This document shows, in pieces, positions 57,987-64,000 of a stretch of 64,000 bases of DNA. Made by a program: the position numbers and the translations under genes. This DNA comes from Capsicum annuum (lineage: Eukaryota > Streptophyta > Magnoliopsida > Solanales > Solanaceae), in contig NC_061111.1 in assembly GCF_002878395.1 (NCBI RefSeq), positions 22,455,097 through 22,519,096 on the forward strand. The letters are read 5' to 3'. The notes beneath the pieces are model-generated. The model ran no database searches. It was not told the DNA's origin and saw only the letters and a list, made by a program, of their open reading frames with translations. Position 1 is the stretch's first letter, and each line of letters starts with the position of its first letter.

Positions 57987-58144
57987 GAAGTACATGCTGC
58001 AAATGTCCTTTTGGATCTTTATGCTAAATGTGGGAATGTGATAGAGGCAAGCAATTTTTTGATGAGTTGGATGATGATAGTGTAGTGTCTTGGACATCTT
58101 TAATTGTACGTTTGGCTGGCAATGGTTTTGATTCCATGGATTGA
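57987..58144 (+). pseudogene. Captured pentatricopeptide-repeat (PPR) gene fragment
   Basis: The frame reads EVHAANVLLDLYAKCGNVIEASNF. After a one-base loss in a T run (about 58053-58058) it continues FDELDDDSVVSWTSLIVRL and AGNGFDSMD, then TGA. LLDLYAKCG, EAxxxFDE and SVVSWTSLI are signatures of PLS-type plant PPR proteins, which bind organelle RNA. Only about one and a half repeats are present. Flanking TIRs suggest capture by the transposon. The tail (58121-58162) is tandemly repeated at 58163-58204. It is not expected to be functional. Confidence 0.85.
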
Positions 58145-58204
58145 AGTAGGATAAAAGTTAAAAATGGTTTTGATTCCACGGATTGAAATAGGATAAAAAT
58201 TAAA
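58121..58204. repeat. 42-bp tandem duplication at the end of the PPR fragment
   Basis: The block 'aatggttttgattccatgga' + 'ttgaagtaggataaaagttaaa' is followed directly by a copy with three or four substitutions. Confidence 0.85.
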
Positions 58205-58743
58205 AAATGATAAGAATGATTAAAGAATAAGAAAAATGTAGGATAACAATGATTTTTTATATAAAAAAATCACAATATACGTGGCATAAGCTGATAGGCG
58301 TGTGCAGCTCACTCACTTGTACAGATCTGGGCATGAGTTTTTAGACGGGCATATATTCCATTTTTTAAATAGTTCAGGAGGGTATAAGTGTGTAGTTGAG
58401 ATTTAGGGTAAAGGTTGGGGGGCTTTTGACCATTTTCTCTTTTTTTTTATCTCCATCCCCATATAATATATTTTACCTTTATTATTAATTATATTTTTCC
58501 TCTGTCAGATTTGTCAAATTATGAACATTGAAACAACATTGCATAGTAATTTGAGTTGGGGAGCTCTTTTCTCTTCATCACTTAAACATTGTATCCCTGC
58601 GTTGCAGGAATGGTCCATTAACTCCAAATACAACTGCAAACCTACACCAAATTCTATTAGTTATATAACACTTAATAAATAAATCTTTTATTCATGTTCA
58701 TTCTCCTCACTACATTTGCATATTACCTGTTATGAACCAAGTC

Positions 58744-58884
58744 AACTTTGTAAGGGGCTATGGGTTAGAAGTGGAGAATTGGGCCTGAATCCCAAATAAA
58801 ACACTCCAACATCTCAATTGGTCCAACAGTCTCAGCTGGATCAGCCCAATTCTCCACTTCTAACCCTTAGCACCTTACAAAGTT
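58744..58884. repeat. Inverted repeat with ~44-bp arms
   Basis: The arms are 58744-58788 (from 'aactttgtaaggggctatgg' to 'gaattgggcctga') and 58841-58884 (from 'tcagcccaattctccacttc' to 'caccttacaaagtt'), differing by about four positions. The loop is about 52 bp. The stem could fold in RNA or DNA. No target duplication could be assigned. Confidence 0.85.
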
Positions 58885-59099
58885 ACCAAGAGGAAGATAT
58901 TATAATGCCCGTGCTTTTTCTTAGCTTGAAAATCCTCTCAAGGATGTTAGCACTTGATTTGAAATTAGAATTCATTATTATACACATGGTATTTCCATTG
59001 TTTTCACTTTCTATCACGCAGGAAATTGAATAAGCTTTCCATCGATAAATAATTTGCCCAAATCCGACACCCAGGCTAAGAGTTAGGTCTTTTTTGTGA
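58885..59099. other. Spacer without recognised feature
   Basis: No domain or repeat is seen. The left edge of the T-family LTR lies near its end. The stretch 58440-58743 left of the hairpin is also featureless AT-rich DNA. Confidence 0.5.
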
Positions 59100-61446
59100 G
59101 ATAGTGTTTGACCTGAGCCTTCAACGCGTCATAGAGATAGCTTAAATGGAAATTGTCAATTTTCAGTGTTGCTCCGTGATACTGGTGCATCGCACCAAAC
59201 CTCCAGGTCGTAGACAAGGTGGAAACATGATAGCTCCGCGTCGCGCCACCGTAATTTCCAGTGACTTGGCATGATGGTGGCACGTCGCACCAAGGGTCCA
59301 ATTCAGGAAATTTTACTGAAAATTAAATTACGTGTCTAGGGTAAAAAGGGTCAATTTCCCCCCTATATAGGCTTCCAAATATGAGATTTAGCCCTTATTC
59401 ATAAAAAATATTGATGTTTTTCTCAAATACTCTCAAGAACTCAAGCTAGGGTTTTCATAGAAGGTCCAATTTCAAGAAGGTTTCACTATCAATCTTCACA
59501 AAATCATGAACTAAGGTATGCATAGTGTTCATTCATGGACTCCTTTCGTCCATGAAGTCCAAGAATCCCCTTTCTAAACTCAAGTTATGGATTTTGTATA
59601 TGTTTTCATGTTTTGGCTGCTCATGTTCATCTTTGATAGATGTGAAATTGGATTATACACCATGATTGTTGATAGTTTCTATGTGGGTTTAATTACTATA
59701 GCCATAGATTCATGCAACCCTAAGATTTAAACCCTTGAATAATGAAATTAGAATTGAATAATGATGTTTACATGTACCATACCTATCATATATTTGATTA
59801 AATGCCTAGATGAAGGAATATTGTCTAACTAGCATGATATCATGAAATCCCCATGTATGTGCAAGTTCATTCCTATTACATGTTTGATGAAACGCTCCTA
59901 TGAATGTAGTATGTATTATGATGTTAGTCAAGTTTTCAAGTAAATCATGCTATGTCAGTTTCCTTCTGTCGAGTCCTGGGGGTACTTGTACCCAAAACAT
60001 TAGCTGTGTGCCTAGAGCTATGTCATGTTTTCACGGTACTCTCTATCAAGCTATGAACTCTTAGACTTATGATAGTCTCATGACTCAGGAAAAATCCCCA
60101 TGATCTCATGACTCAGTCAGTTTTCAGATATCAGTAGTATTCTGTTAGCCACAGAAATTTAGTAACTCAGTCCATGCTCAGTTCAGTTCAGTAAATCATG
60201 TTTAGCGTCTATTCAGATGGAAGTAGGAATTAGCACCGAGTGAACCCAAGGATGGGGACTCACCTGTTATATGAGAGTGTGATTCATAGAAGAAATCCTT
60301 GTATTCCAGAACTATGTAGCCAGCATAGGTTGAGACATCATAGTCTACTATATGAGGGTAGATGAGGTGGCTTAACCCGTTATGTGAGGGTTCCCACCAT
60401 TCTCTCTAGAGCTACCTATTATATGAGGGTTACTAATATTTTGTCCTTACCAGTGGTTCGGTATTATTAGGGCATAGATTGGACCCCAACTCTGCTATTA
60501 TAGAAGATTTGGGGCATGTCGGTTAGATACTACTTCCTATAGTTTCATTTTATAGAACCCGGACTGTCAGATACAGTCAATCAGTCTCAGTAATAAAACT
60601 CAGATAGTTCTTCAGATTTTAGGACTGTCAGATACAGTCAACTTAGATACAGTTTGGAACTCAGATAGTTCCATCAGATTCAAGACTGTCAGCTACAGTC
60701 ACCCATATTATCAGTATTATTCAGATATAGTCCTTCGTGTTATCAGTCATATCAGTTACTAGCATATCACATTATCAATACACAGACTCAAAAATTATGA
60801 AATCATGTTGTCAGTTACAGTTACGTATTTATGCATGTATTCTCACGTTTATGTTAGACAGTCAGTTGGCATTATTCATGCATGTGAACCATTGCATATA
60901 GCCTACCTCACATGTATACTCATACATTCTATTATTCTGACGTATTTGTGCTATGGTGCTTTCTTTTTATGTTACACTATAGGTTCAGAGACACGATTTC
61001 TAAATCAGTAGTAGATCCAGATTCAGCAGTCAGATTAGAAGTGAGTTCTCGTCCTTCGAGGACATAATGATTTTTTAGTATCTCATTGATTAGCTTATTA
61101 GTTGGAGTTAGTTGGGAACATGTCCCATCAACTCCTTATTCAAATTTTTTAGATAGTAAAGGCTTTCAGACTAGATGCAGACTAGATACAGACTAGACGC
61201 AGATTAGATACAGACTATCATGTATTAGACTTTAGTTTTGTTTTGGGTATTCTATTAATCCACACAGATGTTACGTTATTCAGTTATGTTTATGATCGAA
61301 CCTTATGGACTTTCAGTGCATGTTTCTGCATTATTTTGTTATCTTATGCAGTATACAGGTACAACTATCGGTCATGGGTTAGCTTGTGGTCCTTCGGGAT
61401 CATGAGCACCGTGTATCATTCCGGTTCAGTGAATCGGCTCGTTACA
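59100..61446 (+). repeat. T-family LTR, 5' truncated and solo-like
   Basis: It shares with the T1 LTR the leader 'ctctcaagaactcaagctag' with 'gggttttcatag', the phrase 'gtcgagtcctgggg', the 'gactgtcagatacagtca' words, and the end 'catgggttagcttgtggtcc' to GCTCGTTACA at 61446. A TATA-like ctatatagg is at 59362-59370. The canonical TGTAAGACC start and about 300 bp of U3 are not found. No primer site follows, so it is a solo or truncated LTR. The left edge is approximate. Confidence 0.75.
61168..61218. repeat. 11-bp minisatellite in the LTR
   Basis: About four and a half units of agactagat(a/g)c. The other T-family LTRs show no such array at this place. Confidence 0.85.
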
Positions 61447-61447
61447 A

Positions 61448-61645
61448 TCATACTTTGAAGTCTTGGGCAAAAAAGGTACGAAAGGGGTAATCTTTTGTGC
61501 CTTGCTTGGCCCATCGCAGATCTCTCTTCTTTTTGGCACCAAGTTCCGCGTATATGTCCACCTTCTTGAATAACCCCTGAACTTCAATAGCTTTTGGAGA
61601 GGGAGGAGTTGTAATTTTTTGGATTTTTGATTGGAGAGTACTTGG
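61448..61645 (-). CDS. Unidentified open frame ending at the T-family LTR
   Basis: Between stops the minus strand stays open for 65 codons: KAIEVQGLFKKVDIYAELGA, KKKRDLRWAKQGTKDYPFRT, FFAQDFKV, then TGA one base from the LTR end. Composition is basic and protein-like. A competing frame (61426-61701, MREPYAPTVAVG) covers the same bases. I do not recognise either. It lies just inside the primer-site side of the CRM-like LTR, so it may be 5' internal sequence of such an element. Residue usage is the only support. Confidence 0.3.
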   Translation of the reverse strand, partial: PSTLQSKIQKITTPPSPKAIEVQGLFKKVDIYAELGAKKKRDLRWAKQGTKDYPFRTFFAQDFKV

Positions 61646-61716
61646 CTAATTGCTCTTTTCTTTCTCCCAACCGCCACTGTAGGAGCATATGGCTCCCTCA
61701 CCTTATTGGATGGTAT

Positions 61717-61730
61717 GACACCTGATACAA
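61717..61730 (-). promoter_or_regulatory. Possible degenerate primer site
   Basis: The minus strand reads TTGTATCAGGTGTC after an LTR-like end TTAGCA. The first nine bases match TGGTATCAG at eight. It is weak, but it parallels the arrangement at 2835. Confidence 0.35.
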
Positions 61731-62445
61731 TGCTAAGTGTATATCAAGAGATTCCAACCAATAGAAGAACAACAAGATGAACAACAAAGCGCTAGTGAAT
61801 CAAAAATGGCCACACACGGCTTCACTAGGCTTTCAACACTTGTTTGAACTAGAAAAGTGAGTTTAACAATAAGAACAATAAAGACAATATTGCTAGTGAA
61901 TCGAAAGAGCCCCACACGACTTCACTAGACTTTTATATTCAACAACACAATGTTAACAAGATTTACAAAGAAAGAGATAGAAACTTGACACACAATATTC
62001 ATTAATCTAAGAACCCTAAAAAGAGAAAGAACCCCAAGACTAATAAATATCAATACCAAGTTCTTACTTGGATCAAGAGGAACTCAAAGAACCCCAAGAA
62101 CCTAGTTTCTAGCCAACATACAACACTAGTATCACTCTACTAGTGATTTGGTTTTGATCTCTCCAAATGAGAAAGAGAAGTCAAAAAAATTAGAAGTCTT
62201 TTGTTTCTTGAATAATAGGAATCAACTAAAGCAAGACTAGCCCTATTACATGGTTTATGAAGTCACTTAGAAAAGGACGGACAAAGACCAAAATACCCTT
62301 GGCATTTAAATGGGTGGTTTGGGGTGTCTTGGTGGGCCTCTTCACATTTTATTAAAGATATGTCCTTAGATGGGCTCACAAGGGCCTCACACATGGCCAA
62401 GGATATGAATAAGGCTTGGAGTCGTTGCAACTTACGTGCTTGGCT
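61731..62445 (-). repeat. LTR of the CRM-like element (edges approximate)
   Basis: On the minus strand, pol ends near 62446 and is followed by 'ttggccatgtgtgaggccc', 'ccatgtaatagggctagtc', 'ggctagaaactaggttc' and two copies of 'cctagtgaag(c/t)cgtgtg(t)gg' with 'ttgattcactagc', ending TTAGCA at 61731. It shares phrases with the LTR at 2300-2832. The repeated 'attcactagc(g/a)' block is about 120 bp apart (61769-61790 and 61889-61910). Confidence 0.55.
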
Positions 62446-64000
62446 TCATGTGAAAGGTATCGATCTAGGAATTCCCATATCATCCTCTCCATCTTGAAGG
62501 GAATGTTTCCTCAAATTTGGATCATTGTCATCCTCTACTGTTTCGACCCGAGAGAGATCACACACGTTGAAAGTGTTGTGCACTTGATATTTCGGGGGTA
62601 GATCAATCTTGTAGGCATTGTCATTGATTCTTTCTAAAACTTGGAACGGTCCATCACCCTGTGGCATCAACTTAGAATTTCTTTGAGACGGGAATCTATC
62701 ATTCCTTAGGTGCACCCGCACCCAATCTCTCGTTCAAGAATGAGCTTTCTTCTTCCTTTTTCTTCTCCAACCGCAACCTCAACTTCTCATGTAGCTTCTT
62801 CATCGCCTCGGCCCATTTGCTTCTATCTAAGCTTATCACAATATCACTTGGAAAAGGGGTTAAATCCAAAGGGGTGAGGGAGTTGATGTCGTATACACAC
62901 TCAAAGGGTGTCATCCCCGTGCTTGAGTATATAACCCGATTATAAGAAAACTCTATCAATGGTAAGTGCTCATCCAAAGAAGTCATTTTTTCTTTAACCA
63001 TGGACTGTAGCATAGACCCTAAGGTCCTATTTACTACTTCCATTTGGCCATCGGTTTGTGGGTGACATGAAGTTGAAAACAGCAACTTAGTACTGAGTCT
63101 ACCCCACATGGACTTCCAAAAGTGGCTTAAGAATTTAGAATCCCTATCACTCACTATGGTCCTCGGAACACCATGAAGTTTTACAGTATTATCAACAAAC
63201 AAAGAGGCTACACTAGGTGCATCATCACATTTAGAACATGGAATAAAGTGAGCCATCTTAGAAAACTGATCCACCACGACAAAAATACTATCCCGCCCCC
63301 TTCTAGTCCTCGTCAATCCCAACACGAAGTCCATTTATATATCAAGCCAAGGATGCAAAGGGGTGGACAATAGGGTGTACAACCTGTGAGGTTGGAGCCG
63401 TGACTTGGCTCCTTTACACTCAACACATTTACCGCAAATTCGGGCCACATCCTTGTGCATTCTAAGCTAATAAAATTGTTCTTCCAAAATTTCAAGGGTC
63501 TTCTCAACCCCAAAATGGCCCATTAGACCGCCATTGTGTGCTTCCCTCACAAATAATTCTCTCCATAAACTTGAGGGAACACACAATCATCTACCCTTAA
63601 ATAAGTATCCATCAAATTTGGTATAGGGATGGGAACCCCTATCTGTAACCCACCTATCCCTATCCAACTCTTTACTTTCCCTATAGATAGGAGCGAAGTG
63701 AGGGTCCTCGGGATATAAATACTTGAGGATTTCAAACCCCATCAACTTAGACGAAAAAATAGATACAAGCACATGTTTTTGGGATAAAGCATTGACAACC
63801 TTCTTGTATTGAATAACATAAGGGATAGTTTCAAGAAATTCAATCCATTTGGCATGCCGCCGGTTAAGCTTGTCTTGTCCCCGTAGATGCTTTAAGGATT
63901 CATGATACGTTCAGATCACAAATTCTTTAGGCCACAAATAATGTTTCCAAGTGGCCAAGGATCTAATCAAGGCATACAACTCTAAATCGTACATAGAGTA
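62446..64000 (-). pseudogene. CRM-like chromovirus pol: RNase H end and integrase, cut by the window edge
   Basis: From 64000 downward: YSMYDLELYALIRSLATWKHYL and HAKWIEFLETIPYVIQYKK (RNase H end), then AHNGGLMGHFGVEKTLEIL and RICGKCVECKGAKSR (HHCC zinc domain, about 63540-63410). The core follows: MDFVLGLTRTRRGRDSIFVVVDQFSKMAHFI with the first Asp, VPRTIVSDRDSKFLSHFW with the second, HPQTDGQMEVVNRTL with the Glu, and LPLIEFSYN (62699-63334). A frameshift near 62715 leads to VHLRNDRFPSQRNSKLMPQGDGPF and VHNTFNVCDLSRVE, ending at 62446. No chromodomain is seen. The wording is closest to CRM-type elements. The core has no stop over 211 codons, the best-kept integrase in the window. Confidence 0.85.

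Larger units (their letters stand above)
56957..58439. mobile_element. Long-TIR DNA element, Pack-MULE candidate (1,483 bp)
   Basis: The left end 'gagaaaatggccaaaaaacc' and the reversed right end 'gagaaaatggtcaaaagccc' continue as matching inverted repeats for about 110 bp. Both contain 'ccaacctttaccc', 'caactacacacttata', 'cctgaactattt' and a 'catggcata/cacgtggcata'-like word. Long terminal inverted repeats with non-transposase contents fit a Mutator-like non-autonomous element. The expected 9-bp duplication is not convincing (tattttgta against ttttttttt). Inside are a (TA)n, a 56-codon ORF and a PPR gene fragment. No transposase is present. Confidence 0.7.

Noticed and set aside
56948..58448. 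A 9-bp target duplication for the TIR element
   Set aside because: tattttgta and ttttttttt agree at only 6 of 9 positions, and the right one is a T run, so it is not usable as evidence.

Overview
This window looks like repeat-dense intergenic DNA from a plant nuclear genome. It is AT-rich. Nearly every recognisable coding stretch is a decayed reverse-transcribing element carrying stops and frameshifts, and I see no intact host gene. The families present (long-LTR chromoviruses with initiator-Met-tRNA primer sites, Athila-type elements with Asp-tRNA primer sites, a retroposon tail of the tobacco TS-SINE/RTE type, a Stowaway MITE) fit a eudicot, most likely a nightshade (Solanaceae). That placement is inference from repeat families, not from a marker gene.

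Layout. 1-2846: gag-like remains, degenerate repeats, one LTR and a primer site of a non-autonomous Ty3/gypsy element. 2847-6201: AT-rich DNA holding a 250-bp direct duplication. 6202-12086: plus-strand Tekay-type element T1 (5' LTR, gag, protease, RNase H, integrase; reverse transcriptase deleted), joined to an oppositely oriented LTR of the same family (12087-14512). 14513-15185: LINE reverse transcriptase fragment. 15186-20170: Athila-type element A1 (LTR, gag-pro, partial RT, partial integrase). 20171-21475: LTR-like remnant.

21476-42408 is a four-layer nest. A Reina-like chromovirus (R) is split by a minus-strand Tekay-type element T2 (22043-40756, target duplication CCTTA). The 5' LTR of T2 is split by a plus-strand, non-autonomous Athila-type element A2 (31422-40421, target duplication TCAAC/TCAAG). 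The 5' LTR of A2 is split by a 1,780-bp lone LTR-like insertion S (32951-34730, target duplication CTAAA). The target duplications give the order of arrival: R, T2, A2, S.

42409-44300: integrase and chromodomain remains of another chromovirus (K). 45038-45283: Stowaway MITE with TA duplications. 46284-56562: minus-strand chromovirus G3 with both LTRs; a TS/RTE-type retroposon with 18-bp duplications sits in its RNase H. 56598-56874: RNase H-like fragment next to the G3 insertion. 56957-58439: a terminal-inverted-repeat element carrying a pentatricopeptide-repeat (PPR) gene fragment, a Pack-MULE candidate. 58744-58884: hairpin. ~59100-61446: fourth LTR of the T family. 61448-64000: unidentified small ORF, LTR and pol of a minus-strand CRM-like element that runs off the window.

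The genes do not form a pathway. What connects them is insertion history: repeated nesting, loss by small deletions, and stop codons that often look like C-to-T or G-to-A decay. The items most worth following are the PPR-carrying TIR element, the dated four-layer nest, and A2, a compact Athila derivative with matched LTRs, one 233-codon frame and three 594-bp tandem repeats.
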